The notes under the pieces are model-generated. The model worked only from the letters and a program-made list of their open reading frames with translations. It ran no database searches and was not told the origin of the DNA. From JBGPHT01 sp041484525 (lineage in GTDB: Bacteria > Acidobacteriota > Terriglobia > Bryobacterales > Bryobacteraceae): a DNA stretch of 48,207 bases. This document shows, piece by piece, positions 32,782 to 42,209 of the stretch (positions are counted from its first letter, which is position 1; the number at the start of each line of letters is the position of its first letter). The position numbers were made by a program, and so were the translations under genes. Where the stretch lies: positions 1 through 48,207 of the forward strand of contig JBGPHT010000046.1 in assembly GCA_041484525.1 (NCBI GenBank). Reading direction: 5' to 3'.

Positions 32782-35700
32782 CTAAAACATCAGCCGCAGC
32801 GCGAATTGGATCTGGCGCGCGGGGTACGTGGTGGTGATGCTGCCGTAGCTCGAGGCGCTGATGTTGCTCGCCGGCGTCTTGAAGTTGGTCTGGTTGCTCA
32901 GGTTGAAAGCCTCGCTGCGGAATTGCAGCTTCGCCGACTCGCTCCACAGACGGAAATCCTTGTGCAGGCCCAGGTCCATCTGGAAGAGGCCGTAGCCGCG
33001 CACATCGTTGCGGCCGATGTTGCCGAACGGATGGCTGGGGTCGGTCGGAATCGCTATCGAATTGCGGTTCAGGTAGGTGTTGGTGGTGCGCTGGCCTTCC
33101 GGCGTCACCAGGTCGCCCACCTGGTTCGGGCGGACGGAGAGCCCGATGCTGGTCACCTGGAACTGTGCCGTGGGGTTGTACGTGATGTTGATCGGGAGCC
33201 CGCTGGTGGCGGTGTTGATGACGGTGGTCTGCCATCCGCCGAAGATCGCGTCCACCACGCCGATCCAGTTGCTGCCCCAGTGCCGGCCGCGGCCGAACGG
33301 CAGGGCGTACACCATCGACAGCGTGTCATTGACAGGCTGATCGTAGCCGGAGACTCCCTTCTCGTTCCGCAAGTCGCGGATATTGGCGCGCGAGCTGTCG
33401 CCGTTCTGCACCTCGAGATGGCCGGAAGCGTTGTCGATCGCCTTCGACCACGTGAACGAGTTCAATAGCGTCAGCCCGGCTGTGTAGCGCTTCTCCAGCT
33501 TCCATTGGAGCGCATGGTAGTTCGAGTATCCCGCGCCGAATGCGATTTCGATGTTGGCAAAACTGCCGACCGGCCGGCGCGCCTGCAGCGAGGAGTTCTC
33601 GGTCGGGCCGTTCGGCCGCGCCTGATTGTAATCGCCGAGAATCATCAGGTGCGTGCCCCGGTTGCCGACGTAGGCGACGTCGAGCACCAGGTTCTTCGCC
33701 AGCTCCCGCTGCACGGTGAAGTGCCACGACTGGATGTATCCGGTCGGGTTGTTTGCGGGAATGTAGCGGGCCTGGGCGCGCAGCGGATTGAAATTGGCGG
33801 GCACCGCGAAGTTCTGCGGATAACCCATCTGCGTGGAGCGGAAGCAGGTCACCGGGTCCGCGCTCGCCGACGCGCACACCGGCAGGTTGGCGATGTCCTG
33901 CGTGATCTGCGCGTCCACGATGTAGGGGCCGTTGTACGCGAGAAGGTTCTCGCCGCCCAGCCGGTTGAAATGCACGTAGCTGATGCCGTACGCCGCGCGG
34001 GCCACCGTCTTGGGCCCGATCGCGTACGCCAGACCGATGCGCGGCGCGAAATACTTGTGCCGCGGATTCACCTGCGCGCGATCGTCGATCGAGCCGCTCT
34101 TCGCCGGAAGCAGGGTATTGGTGGCCGGGTCGAAATTGGCAAGGTGATTGTCCTTTTCCCACTGCGGCGTGGCGAATTCGTAGCGCGTTCCCAGGTTCAG
34201 GGTTAGCTTCGAATTCACCTTGAAATCGTCCTGCACGTACAGGAAGTGCATCCGCTGCCGGTAATCGACGATGACGTAGTTGTTCAGCTCGTAGCTGGAA
34301 CGCGCGCCCGTCATGAAGTCGGCCAGGTTGTACGCCTGGGTCAACACGGCGTTGCTGGTGACGGCTGTGCCCGCCGGACGGCTGAACTGGCTGCCGTACC
34401 CATCGTTGCCGTACACCGGATTGAAATCGTCGATTGCGGTATCGATGCGCTGGTATTCGTAACCCATCTTGAGCGTGTGCCGGCCCACAATGCGCGCGTA
34501 ATTCAGCTTGGGGTTGATCACGAACGGATACTGAAACTGCGGATTGCTGGTCTGCCGTCCGAACTGCGAGAACCCGGTGACGTTCTGCGAATTCAGCGCG
34601 CCTTTGATGCGTGGATCGGTGGGCAGTCCGGTGATGCCGTTGGCATCAAGCAGGCTGGGCTCGCCCAGGCCGATGGGGCTCTTGCCGCCCTCGGTCCACC
34701 CGACGCCTAGCCGCACCTCGAGCGTGGACTTGGAGTTCAACGCCCAGGTGGCGCCCGGATTGAGTTGCTGGTTGTAGATGTGCACGTTGCCGTTGTCGTT
34801 GCCGCCCGCCGGCCCCGGGATGTTGCCGGGCACGAAAATGTTGGCTTCGCGATGGCTGAAACGGAAGAACGTGGTGAGCCGATCAGTCAGGTAGTAATCG
34901 ACCTTGGCGTCGCCCTTGTCGTCGTTGATGGAAGAGCGCGGCAGCGATTGATAGTTGTTGCTGTTGCCGGCAACATTCGGGTCGGGCATCGCGGCCAGCA
35001 CGGCCTTCGCAAAGGGCGTCACCTGCGAGGCCGGCAGGTTACCGTCCAGGAATGTCTCTCCCGTGAGGGGATTCCGAATGGCGCTGCCGAATTTGCCGGC
35101 CTTCTGATCTGCCGTGGGGACGGTGGCGAAAATCAGCGTGTGGGTGATGCGGCGAAGGCCTTCGTAATCGAAGAAGTAGAACAGCTTGTCCCGCTTCACC
35201 GGGCCGCCGATGGATGCGCCGAACTGGTTTTGGATAAACACGGGCTTCACGCCGCCAACCGGCTTGAAGAAACCGACTGCGTTCAGGTTGGTATTCCGCA
35301 GGTACTCCCAGGCGGAGCCGTGCAGTGCGTTAGTGCCGCTCTTCGTGGTGGCGTTGATGACGGCGCCGGCGGCGCGCCCGTACTCGGCGCTGAAGTTGCT
35401 GGTCTCGACGCGAAACTCGGCCACGGCGTCCGGCGTAAGCTGCACTACTTGATTCGAGAATCCCTGGTTGCTGGTGCCGTAGGCGTTGTTGTCCACGCCA
35501 TCCACCATGAAGTTATTCAAGGCGCTGCGCTGCCCGTTGACGTTGAAGGATGCATCGCGGCTGGTGGCGGAGCCGTCTTCGAGAAGCGACTTGCGCACGC
35601 CGGGCGCCAGCAGCGCCAGGTCCGCATACGAGCGGCCGTTGAGCGGCAAATTGGTGATGGACGCGTTGTCGATCACCTGGCCGCGGCTGCTGGAATCGGT

Positions 35701-36075
35701 TTCGATTTGCGATGCCGCGCCTTCCACCGTCACCTGCTCGGCCACGTCGCCGACTTGCAATTGCAGATCGACGCGCTGGTGCGCATTTACGGTGACCGTG
35801 AACGGCTCGGCGACCGCAGCCTTGAAGCCGGGGGCTTCCGCCTTCAGCCGGTACCGTCCGGGTTTGACGTCGAAGAAGGTGTAGTTTCCGTTCTGGTCCG
35901 TCTCACTGGCTTTCGTGACGCCGGTGGCGACGTTTTCCAGGCTGACCTTGCTGTTTACAACCACGGCGCCGGCCTGATCGCGAACCAGGCCGATTACAGT
36001 AGCCGCATCGAATTGCGCGAGTCCCACGCTCGCAAGAAGGATGAACACACAGATGCTGACAAGGCATTTCTTCAT
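32782..36075 (-). CDS. Oar-like TonB-dependent receptor with carboxypeptidase-regulatory-like domain
   Basis: A 1097-residue outer-membrane protein. Signal peptide MKKCLVSICVFILLASVGLA is followed by a carboxypeptidase-regulatory-like beta sandwich (about 22-110: VIGLVRDQAGAVVVNSKVSL, GNYTFFDVKPGRYRLKAEA), a plug domain (about 115-245: LPLNGRSYADLALLAPGV, VDNNAYGTSNQGF) and a large beta-barrel ending in the terminal-Phe signature IQFALRLMF needed for barrel insertion. Such receptors are greatly expanded in acidobacteria and probably import carbohydrates or peptides; the ligand is unknown. The open frame continues upstream of 36075 through the antiporter region in another phase, but only this start yields a signal peptide. 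There is no obvious ribosome-binding site. Confidence 0.9.
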   Translation of the reverse strand: MKKCLVSICVFILLASVGLAQFDAATVIGLVRDQAGAVVVNSKVSLENVATGVTKASETDQNGNYTFFDVKPGRYRLKAEAPGFKAAVAEPFTVTVNAHQRVDLQLQVGDVAEQVTVEGAASQIETDSSSRGQVIDNASITNLPLNGRSYADLALLAPGVRKSLLEDGSATSRDASFNVNGQRSALNNFMVDGVDNNAYGTSNQGFSNQVVQLTPDAVAEFRVETSNFSAEYGRAAGAVINATTKSGTNALHGSAWEYLRNTNLNAVGFFKPVGGVKPVFIQNQFGASIGGPVKRDKLFYFFDYEGLRRITHTLIFATVPTADQKAGKFGSAIRNPLTGETFLDGNLPASQVTPFAKAVLAAMPDPNVAGNSNNYQSLPRSSINDDKGDAKVDYYLTDRLTTFFRFSHREANIFVPGNIPGPAGGNDNGNVHIYNQQLNPGATWALNSKSTLEVRLGVGWTEGGKSPIGLGEPSLLDANGITGLPTDPRIKGALNSQNVTGFSQFGRQTSNPQFQYPFVINPKLNYARIVGRHTLKMGYEYQRIDTAIDDFNPVYGNDGYGSQFSRPAGTAVTSNAVLTQAYNLADFMTGARSSYELNNYVIVDYRQRMHFLYVQDDFKVNSKLTLNLGTRYEFATPQWEKDNHLANFDPATNTLLPAKSGSIDDRAQVNPRHKYFAPRIGLAYAIGPKTVARAAYGISYVHFNRLGGENLLAYNGPYIVDAQITQDIANLPVCASASADPVTCFRSTQMGYPQNFAVPANFNPLRAQARYIPANNPTGYIQSWHFTVQRELAKNLVLDVAYVGNRGTHLMILGDYNQARPNGPTENSSLQARRPVGSFANIEIAFGAGYSNYHALQWKLEKRYTAGLTLLNSFTWSKAIDNASGHLEVQNGDSSRANIRDLRNEKGVSGYDQPVNDTLSMVYALPFGRGRHWGSNWIGVVDAIFGGWQTTVINTATSGLPINITYNPTAQFQVTSIGLSVRPNQVGDLVTPEGQRTTNTYLNRNSIAIPTDPSHPFGNIGRNDVRGYGLFQMDLGLHKDFRLWSESAKLQFRSEAFNLSNQTNFKTPASNISASSYGSITTTYPARQIQFALRLMF

Positions 36076-36197
36076 GCTGATAGTCTGGCATAGGGTGCTT
36101 TCGATTTGGTTTCGAAATCGTGAAGATTTCACCGGTCGGTGCAAAAGAATCCGATCGGCTCGTGCAATCTCGCGGAACACCAGCCGCTCCCTACCAT

Positions 36198-37277
36198 TTA
36201 CGGAATTTTCGCTGTCTCCATCTCCGGAAGAAAGTAAAATACCAACCCCAGAATCAGGTAAACCGCCAGCAGTTGCGTGCCCTCGAGCCAGTTGGATTCT
36301 CCGTCGGAAGCGATTTGCCCGGTGATCAGCACGGCGACGAAGACCGCCAACACTTCGGCCGGAGTGAACACCAGATCGAGCGGCCGGGGGCCGATCCAGT
36401 GGCTCGCGATCACCAGCACGGGCGCGACGAAGAGTGCGATCTGCAGGCTGCTGCCGATCGCGATCCCCAGCGTCAGCTCCATGCGGTTCTTCATCGCCAT
36501 CACCACCGCGGTGCTGTGTTCGGCGGCATTGCCGACGATCGCGACCACCACCACGCCCAGGAAGATGCGGGTCATGCCGAACGCGGCCGCGGCCGGCTCC
36601 ACCGAGCCCACCAGGATTTCGCTGATCCACGCGATCATGGCCGTGGCGGCTCCCAGAACTATTACGGCCTTCTTCATCGTCCAGGGCTTCTCTTCCAGTT
36701 CCGCGCTCGGCGACGGTACTCCGGTGACAAGGTGCTTGTGTGTGTAAAGCGAAAATATAAGATGGGCGCCGTAGCTTGCGAGCAGGACTAGCGCGATTGC
36801 CAGACTGAGGTTGTGCTCCTGAAAGCCGGCTCCGGGTCCGGCGAGGTAGTGGAACGCGGCGGGCATGACCAGCGCGATCGCGGCCAGGGTGAGGAGGGTT
36901 GACTGGGAGCGGGCCGCGGTGGCGTTGAAGCGCTGCTCCTTGTGGCGGATGCCGCCGGCCAGAATCGCGCCGCCGAGCACCAACAGCAGATTGCCGAGAA
37001 TGGATCCGGTGAGCGAGGCTTTCACCACCGGATAAAGACCCTCGCGCAGCGCCATGAACGCGATGATCAGCTCGGCCGCGTTGCCGAAGGTCGCGTTCAG
37101 CAGTCCGCCGATGCCCTCGCCCGTATGGTGAGCCAATTGTTCGGTGGCGGTCCCCAGCCATCCGGCCAGAGGGATGATCGCCATGCAGGCCGCGATGAAG
37201 ATCGCGGTGTGGTAGGTGGGCGCCAGATACTGCAGCCCGACAGCCACTGGCACAAAAATGAGGAGCCAGTTGAGCAC
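36198..37277 (-). CDS. cax: Calcium/proton antiporter (CaCA superfamily, Cax type)
   Basis: A 359-residue inner-membrane exchanger with about 11 helices. The two conserved alpha repeats are present: GNAAELIIAFMALREG in the first half and GNAAEHSTAVVMAMKNRM in the second, each with the metal-coordinating Glu. An acidic segment between the halves is short (PSPSAELEEKP). The frame extends farther upstream into the lipoprotein gene; GTG 37277 gives the usual N-terminus (VLNWLLIFVPVAVGLQ). It lies 13 bases after the lipoprotein stop and is likely co-transcribed with it. Likely role: Ca2+ export driven by the proton gradient. Confidence 0.9.
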   Translation of the reverse strand: MLNWLLIFVPVAVGLQYLAPTYHTAIFIAACMAIIPLAGWLGTATEQLAHHTGEGIGGLLNATFGNAAELIIAFMALREGLYPVVKASLTGSILGNLLLVLGGAILAGGIRHKEQRFNATAARSQSTLLTLAAIALVMPAAFHYLAGPGAGFQEHNLSLAIALVLLASYGAHLIFSLYTHKHLVTGVPSPSAELEEKPWTMKKAVIVLGAATAMIAWISEILVGSVEPAAAAFGMTRIFLGVVVVAIVGNAAEHSTAVVMAMKNRMELTLGIAIGSSLQIALFVAPVLVIASHWIGPRPLDLVFTPAEVLAVFVAVLITGQIASDGESNWLEGTQLLAVYLILGLVFYFLPEMETAKIP

Positions 37278-37290
37278 GTCTCTGCGTTCT

Positions 37291-37908
37291 CTAGTGCAGC
37301 TTTTCCTGGAACGCGCCGGTGCTCGCGTCCACATACACGGAGAAATTCGAGGTGCCGGCCGATTCGCCCCAGATGACGCGCCACACCGGGTCCGGATACT
37401 TGTCGATCTTCTCCAGCAGAAGGGTGATGGTCTTGCCGGGATTCTTCTTGTCGTAGTCGGCGCCGCCGTTTTTGAGCGCCGTATCATACGCGGCATCGGT
37501 ATCCACCTTCACCGCGATGATGGGGAACGGACTGTTCACCCCGCTCTTGCCCGAGAAGCCTGACTCCGGCCCTGCGAACGTTCCTTTGTGGAGCGTCGGC
37601 TGCTGTTCGACGATGGAGTAGGTATAGCTGCGGGACAAGCCCTTGGTGGCCGACACGAATACGGCTTCCCAGCCGCCGGCAGTTCCTGGCTTGGCATCGA
37701 CTTCGGTAAGGTGCATGCTGCCTGCCTTCAGCACCTGCGCGTCCGGGGCCCAGGTTCGCGCCACCTGGTACATCTTGTAGAGCGCGCTTTGGCCGGTCGC
37801 GGGCTCCGGAGGTTTGACGGCCTCCTTTTTCACGGCGGTGGTTTCCGCGCAACTGGTCAGGAATAAAAGCAGAGCGCCGGCGATCGGGCAAAAGAAGTTG
37901 TTTCGCAT
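37291..37908 (-). CDS. Lipoprotein of unknown function
   Basis: A 205-residue exported lipoprotein: signal MRNNFFCPIAGALLLFLTSC with lipobox LTSC (Cys20). The mature part has an N-terminal helical piece (ATGQSALYKMYQVARTWAPDA) and a beta-rich remainder; the end, VWRVIWGESAGTSNFSVYVDASTGAF, resembles a PepSY-like strand-turn. AGCAGGT precedes the ATG. It is followed 13 bases later by the antiporter gene. No function is inferred. Confidence 0.75.
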   Translation of the reverse strand: MRNNFFCPIAGALLLFLTSCAETTAVKKEAVKPPEPATGQSALYKMYQVARTWAPDAQVLKAGSMHLTEVDAKPGTAGGWEAVFVSATKGLSRSYTYSIVEQQPTLHKGTFAGPESGFSGKSGVNSPFPIIAVKVDTDAAYDTALKNGGADYDKKNPGKTITLLLEKIDKYPDPVWRVIWGESAGTSNFSVYVDASTGAFQEKLH

Positions 37909-38059
37909 ACCTGCTCGCCATTCTAACAGTGGACGAGGCGGCCGGCTGACCGGGTTTCGGCTCGCACAAGCGGGGATGGTCGCCGAGCGTGCCGGTGCTG
38001 GCGTTAACAACCGGCCATGCGCGCTCTGTGGCATAATTAGCGCAGCAAGGAGGGTCAAA

Positions 38060-39322
38060 ATGACTCCTCGTTTCTACGTGCGGGTGAGTACGATTCTGGC
38101 GGCGGCCCTGGTAATGGGCGCGGCTTTCGGACAGGGGCGTGGGACCACTACGCCGCCGGCGGGCGGCACTACAGGCGGCACGACGAGCCCCGGAACCACA
38201 CCAACCACTGGCCGCACCACCACTACGACACCCAGCACGCAGCCGACTCCATCAACCCCGCAGATGCCTCCGCAACCTATCTTCGTTACGGGGCGCGTGA
38301 TGATGGAGGAGGGTAGCGCGCCGCCGGAGAGCGTCGTCATCGAAAATGTTTGTAACGGCTCCGCGCACGCTGAAGGCTACACCGACAACAAGGGCTACTT
38401 CGCGATCGAGTTGGGCAACAGGAACAGTGGCATCTTGCAGGATGCCAGCGAGTACTCGTCCGGCGGGAGCTATTCGGGCGGTGGATTTGGCGGCACCAGC
38501 GGCGCGTTGGGCTCCTCCTCGACCGGCGCCACGGCGGGCGGCGCGGGAATGGACCAGCGCTTCTTCGCCTGCGAATTGCGCGCCCGGCTATCCGGATACC
38601 GCTCGCAGACCGTGAGCCTGGCCATGCGGCGGCCGCTCGACGACCCCAACGTCGGCATCATTCTTTTGCACCGCATTACTCCCAACGAGGGCGGCACCGT
38701 GAGCGCGATCTCGCTGGGCGCTCCCAAGGACGCACGCAAGGCCTTCGATAAGGGCAAGGACGGGCTCAAGAAAAAGAAGACGGACGAGGCTGTCAAGAGT
38801 TTCGAAAAGGCGGTTGAGATCTACCCCAAGTATGCGACTGCGTGGTTCGAGTTGGGCAGACTCCAGGCCCAGCAGGGCCGCGCGGAAGAAGCCAAGAAGT
38901 CATTCGAAAACGCGGTGGATGCCGATCCGAAGTTCGTGAACCCGTACCTGGATCTATCGCTCATCGCGGCCAAGGCGCAGAACTGGCAGGCAGTGGCGGA
39001 CATGACGGACAAGATGGTGAAGCTGGATCCGTTCGATTATCCGCAGGCCTTCTATTTCAATTCGGTTGCGAACTTTAACCTCAAGAACGTCGAGGCGGCC
39101 GAGAAGAGCGCGCGCGAAGCGGCACGCTTGGATACGCGTCACCAATACCCCAAAGCGTCGCATCTTCTGGGTGTCATCCTGGCGCAGCGCCACGATTTCT
39201 CGGCAGCCGCGGGCGAGTTCCGGAACTACCTGAAGTTCGCACCCGGGGCGTCCGACGCGGAGGCAGTGAGGAAGCAGTTGGACGAAGTGGAAAAGCTGTC
39301 CGCTGCGGCTAAGGAACAATAA
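38060..39322 (+). CDS. Secreted TPR-repeat protein with carboxypeptidase-like beta domain
   Basis: A 420-residue exported protein. AAGGAGGG lies 5 bases before ATG 38060; the longer open frame is not used. A signal peptide (1-25) is followed by a threonine/proline/glycine-rich stretch (about 28-72), a beta domain of carboxypeptidase-regulatory type (about 74-205: VTGRVMMEEGSAPPESVVIEN) interrupted by a Gly/Ser-rich loop (133-164), and four or five TPR motifs (about 225-405), such as AVKSFEKAVEIYPKYATAWFELGRL. TPRs mediate protein contacts. The layout suggests a periplasmic or surface scaffold. It is a single gene. Confidence 0.85.
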   Translation: MTPRFYVRVSTILAAALVMGAAFGQGRGTTTPPAGGTTGGTTSPGTTPTTGRTTTTTPSTQPTPSTPQMPPQPIFVTGRVMMEEGSAPPESVVIENVCNGSAHAEGYTDNKGYFAIELGNRNSGILQDASEYSSGGSYSGGGFGGTSGALGSSSTGATAGGAGMDQRFFACELRARLSGYRSQTVSLAMRRPLDDPNVGIILLHRITPNEGGTVSAISLGAPKDARKAFDKGKDGLKKKKTDEAVKSFEKAVEIYPKYATAWFELGRLQAQQGRAEEAKKSFENAVDADPKFVNPYLDLSLIAAKAQNWQAVADMTDKMVKLDPFDYPQAFYFNSVANFNLKNVEAAEKSAREAARLDTRHQYPKASHLLGVILAQRHDFSAAAGEFRNYLKFAPGASDAEAVRKQLDEVEKLSAAAKEQ

Positions 39323-39363
39323 TTCGGGGTCGCGCCACAGGCCGAGGTGGCCGGCGAACAGGC

Positions 39364-40101
39364 TTATCGACCCGTGTGCAGGTTGTTGTGGATGGCGTAG
39401 AGCGCCAGTTCCAGGCGATCGGAAACGCCCAGCTTGTCGAAGATGTTGTGCAGGTGGTTCTTCACCGTCTGCTCGCTGATGAACATCTTCTCCGCCATCT
39501 CCTTGTTCTTGAAACCCTGGGCAACCAGCGCCACGATTTCACGCTCGCGCTGGCTGAGAGGCGAACGTTCGCGCTCGCGCGGCGCGGATGAGGGCGGTGG
39601 AACCGGCGGCTCGTCGGAAGCCACGAACTGCCGGATCACGGCCGCCGTGGTATGGGAGTCGAGCCAGATTTCTCCTGCATGAACTTTGCGGATGCTCTTG
39701 ATCAGCAATTCCGTCGCCGTCTGCTTGAGAACGATTCCCGAGGTACCGAGCTTCATTGCCTGGACGAATTCGTTCTTATCGTCCGACGCGGTCAACACAA
39801 TGACGCGCGTTTTGTTTTTCGCTGCCTGAAGGCGCTGCAGCGTAGCCAGGCCGTCGAGCCCCGGCATCTTCAGATCCAGCAGAAGGATGTCCGGCTCGTA
39901 CTGCTGGAGTACGTCCAGCACCTGCCGCCCATCCTGGGCCTGGGCCACGACCTCAAAATCGGCTTCGAGGGCGAGAAGCTTGCAAAGTCCATCACGAAAG
40001 ATCGGGTGGTCATCTGCTACGACAATCCGAATTTTGGATTTCGTAGGTGTCCCCGACCCCGGCGAGGGCCCGCTGGTGATTGCGGTGTTGTTCTCCGACA
40101 T
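39364..40101 (-). CDS. NarL/FixJ-family response regulator
   Basis: A 245-residue two-component regulator. The receiver domain (about 24-140) has the acidic pair (VVADDHP), the phosphorylated Asp76 in DILLLDLKMPG, the switch Thr in VIVLTASDD, and Lys in IVLKQTATEL. A proline/serine linker leads to a LuxR-type helix-turn-helix (about 178-240: LSQREREIVALVAQGFKNKE, EQTVKNHLHNIFDKLGVSDR). No histidine kinase gene is adjacent, so its partner is elsewhere. The intergenic region before it holds two palindromic boxes that might be regulatory. Confidence 0.93.
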   Translation of the reverse strand: MSENNTAITSGPSPGSGTPTKSKIRIVVADDHPIFRDGLCKLLALEADFEVVAQAQDGRQVLDVLQQYEPDILLLDLKMPGLDGLATLQRLQAAKNKTRVIVLTASDDKNEFVQAMKLGTSGIVLKQTATELLIKSIRKVHAGEIWLDSHTTAAVIRQFVASDEPPVPPPSSAPRERERSPLSQREREIVALVAQGFKNKEMAEKMFISEQTVKNHLHNIFDKLGVSDRLELALYAIHNNLHTGR

Positions 40102-40385
40102 ACACTAATCTGCTATGATTTATTGTAGAGTTCTACTAGTACCAAGTCAAATGTCCCAGACGGGCTGCTTCAGGGCTTCACCTGAACCGACCGTTTCGGC
40201 TAGCAGCGTTAACCGTTAGTTTAGCGCATTTAGTACTAGAGTTCCGAGACTAACTAACGATTTATTCGCAAACACCTGAGCCGCCATCGTGTGGTCACGC
40301 ACCTTGCACGGCCTGAAGCGCCCGGGGCGCCACCTTTCGATTTCCGATGAACTTTGGGGCCATGCTTTGCTAAGGTGAAGAGAAT
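40102..40385. promoter_or_regulatory. Divergent regulatory region with paired TACTAGTA-type boxes
   Basis: A 284-base gap between the response-regulator gene and the TrmB-type gene. TACTAGTA (40134-40141) and TAGTACTA (40231-40238) are perfect 8-base palindromes 97 bases apart. Each is joined to a copy of TAGAGTTC (40126-40133 and 40237-40244), in the same direction. The stretch is noticeably AT-richer than the genes. These look like binding sites of one regulator. Confidence 0.4.
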
Positions 40386-41204
40386 ATGAGCGAAGAATTG
40401 GCTGAGGTTGATTTTCAACGGTTCTGGCGCAGGCTGCAACAACTTGGGCTCAATGCCTACGAGTCGCGTTCGTACCTGGTGCTGCTCGGCCATCCCAAGT
40501 TCAAAGCGCTCGAATTGGCGGCGCGCGCGCACGTGCCCCGGCAGAAAATTTACGAAGTGCTCGACAGCCTGGTGGAGAAGGGCTTCGCGCAGGTGGTTCA
40601 GGAAAAGACCAAGCTGTTTTCCGCCGTGGAGCCGAGCCTGGCGATTCCCGGATACCTCGGGCGCAAGCGCCAGACACTGGAACAGGAGTTGACGGACAAC
40701 GGCCGGGCCGGGGTGGCGCTGATCGACGACTTGAAGGCGCTCTATTCCGAAGGCCAGGGCGGACGGGGAACGCTCGATTTTCTGCGCATCGTCACCGAGC
40801 CGGCGCAGACCGCGGCCGAATACCGCCGCATGTTATCGGAAGTGAAGCAGGAATACGTGGAGTTCTCGCGCCCACCGTACGCGGTGGACCCGCTGGATGA
40901 GAAGCTCGTCAAGCAGGCCCGGTCGAACGGCGTCGCGTGCCGGCTGCTGCTCGAGGCCTCGGTGCTCGACGAGGACCACCGGCAGCGTCTCACCGAGTAT
41001 GTGGCGGCCGGGGTGGAAGTACGGATAGCCGATTCGCTGCCTATGAAACTGGCGGTGTTCGACGCGCAGCACGGCATGGTGGCGCTGCTCGATCCCGTGA
41101 TCACGCGGCCGATGTGGACGGCAGTGGTGTTCCATCACGAAGGCATGGGTGAGGCGATGAAGGGGTTGTTCGACGATCGCTGGAGGCGGGGAAAGAACCT
41201 GTAG
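40386..41204 (+). CDS. TrmB-family transcriptional regulator
   Basis: A 272-residue regulator. The N-terminal winged helix (about 15-85) has the TrmB layout: LQQLGLNAYESRSYLVLLGH, ELAARAHVPRQKIYEVLDSL, VEKGFAQVVQEKTKLFSAVE. A coiled connector and a C-terminal domain (about 125-265) follow that in relatives resembles a phospholipase-D-like fold and binds sugars (QEYVEFSRPPYAV, ARSNGVACRLLLEAS, AVFDAQHGMVALLDP). The family is commonest in archaea but also occurs in bacteria. Its ligand is unknown. It ends 3 bases before the convergent glycosyltransferase gene. Confidence 0.85.
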   Translation: MSEELAEVDFQRFWRRLQQLGLNAYESRSYLVLLGHPKFKALELAARAHVPRQKIYEVLDSLVEKGFAQVVQEKTKLFSAVEPSLAIPGYLGRKRQTLEQELTDNGRAGVALIDDLKALYSEGQGGRGTLDFLRIVTEPAQTAAEYRRMLSEVKQEYVEFSRPPYAVDPLDEKLVKQARSNGVACRLLLEASVLDEDHRQRLTEYVAAGVEVRIADSLPMKLAVFDAQHGMVALLDPVITRPMWTAVVFHHEGMGEAMKGLFDDRWRRGKNL

Positions 41205-41207
41205 ACG

Positions 41208-42179
41208 CTACCGCGCGCCGCCGGCAAGGCCGCGCTGTTTGCGCGTCAGGATCTCGCGCACGGCGTAAATGCGGCGGTCCTGGCTCTCGAAGTAAGTCCG
41301 CATCATCATCTCGCCGATCAGGCCGGTGCTGAACATCAGCATGCCGCCGAGCAGCAGCAGGCCGCCCGCCAGCATCAGGGGTCCGTGCTCGATTACGATT
41401 TCGTAACCCAGCAGCTTGATGACGAACAGGTACGTCATGATTCCGCCGCCGAAGGTAGTACCGATCAGTCCGGGCCAGCCGAAGAAGTGCATGGGGCGGG
41501 TAAAATACTTCAGCAAAAACTTGATCGTCAGGATGTCGAACAGTACGCGGAACGTGCGGCCGATTCCGTAGTGCGAACCGCCGGCGGCGCGCGGCGTGTT
41601 GCGGATCGGCACCTCGGCCACGCGCGCGCCGTAAAAGCTGGCCAGCGCGGGGATGAAGCGGTGCAGCTCGCCGTAGAGGTTCACGTCCTTCAGAACCTCC
41701 GCCCGGTAAGCTTTGAAAGTGGTGCCGAAATCGCGCAGGTTCACGCCGGAGGCGCACGCCATGAGCCAGTTGGCAATGCGCGACGGCAGCTTGCGCAGGA
41801 TGGCGTTGTCGAAGCGCTTCTTGCGCCAGCCGCTGGCGATGTCGTAACCCTCGTCGATCTTGCCGAGCAGCGCCGGGATGTCCTCGGGCGCGTGCTGCAG
41901 ATCGCCATCCATGGCGATGATGACCTCGCCCTTGGCTTCGTGGAAGCCGGCCGAAAGCGCCGCCGTCTGTCCGAAATTGCGGCGTAGCCGGATGACTTTC
42001 AGGTGGCCGTCGGTCTCGACCAGATTGGCGAGAAGCTCAAAGCTGCGGTCGTTCGAAGCGTCATCCACGAACAGGATTTCGTAGGGCCGCTGCAACTGTT
42101 CGAGCACCGCGGTCAACCGGTCGTACAGCGGGAGGATGGAGTGCTCCTCGTTGTGAATCGGGATGACGATCGACAGCAT
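41208..42179 (-). CDS. Family 2 glycosyltransferase, DPM1/ArnC-like, membrane-anchored
   Basis: A 323-residue enzyme. The catalytic GT-A domain (about 1-230) contains SIVIPIHNEEHSI, the nucleotide motif FVDDASNDRSFE, the metal-binding DGDLQHAPED and the acceptor-side GYDIASGWRKKRFD. Two C-terminal helices (about 240-260 and 270-292: PLMLAGGLLLLGGMLMFSTG) anchor it in the membrane. It likely transfers a sugar from a nucleotide donor to a polyprenyl phosphate. ATG 42179 has GGGAG 7 bases upstream; a longer frame starts ten residues earlier but lacks a ribosome-binding site. It is divergent from the RNA methylase gene, with 30 bases between the starts. Confidence 0.9.
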   Translation of the reverse strand: MLSIVIPIHNEEHSILPLYDRLTAVLEQLQRPYEILFVDDASNDRSFELLANLVETDGHLKVIRLRRNFGQTAALSAGFHEAKGEVIIAMDGDLQHAPEDIPALLGKIDEGYDIASGWRKKRFDNAILRKLPSRIANWLMACASGVNLRDFGTTFKAYRAEVLKDVNLYGELHRFIPALASFYGARVAEVPIRNTPRAAGGSHYGIGRTFRVLFDILTIKFLLKYFTRPMHFFGWPGLIGTTFGGGIMTYLFVIKLLGYEIVIEHGPLMLAGGLLLLGGMLMFSTGLIGEMMMRTYFESQDRRIYAVREILTRKQRGLAGGAR

Positions 42180-42209
42180 GCGCGTGAACTCCCAGTGTAC
42201 CATCGCCAA

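Noticed and set aside
36076..37161. Upstream extension of the Oar-like receptor
   Set aside because: It lies over the antiporter gene in another frame; a signal peptide appears only at 36075.
39323..39345. AATTCGGGGTC after the TPR gene as another copy of the 36-bp hairpin family
   Set aside because: Only about 11 bases match and there is no inverted partner.
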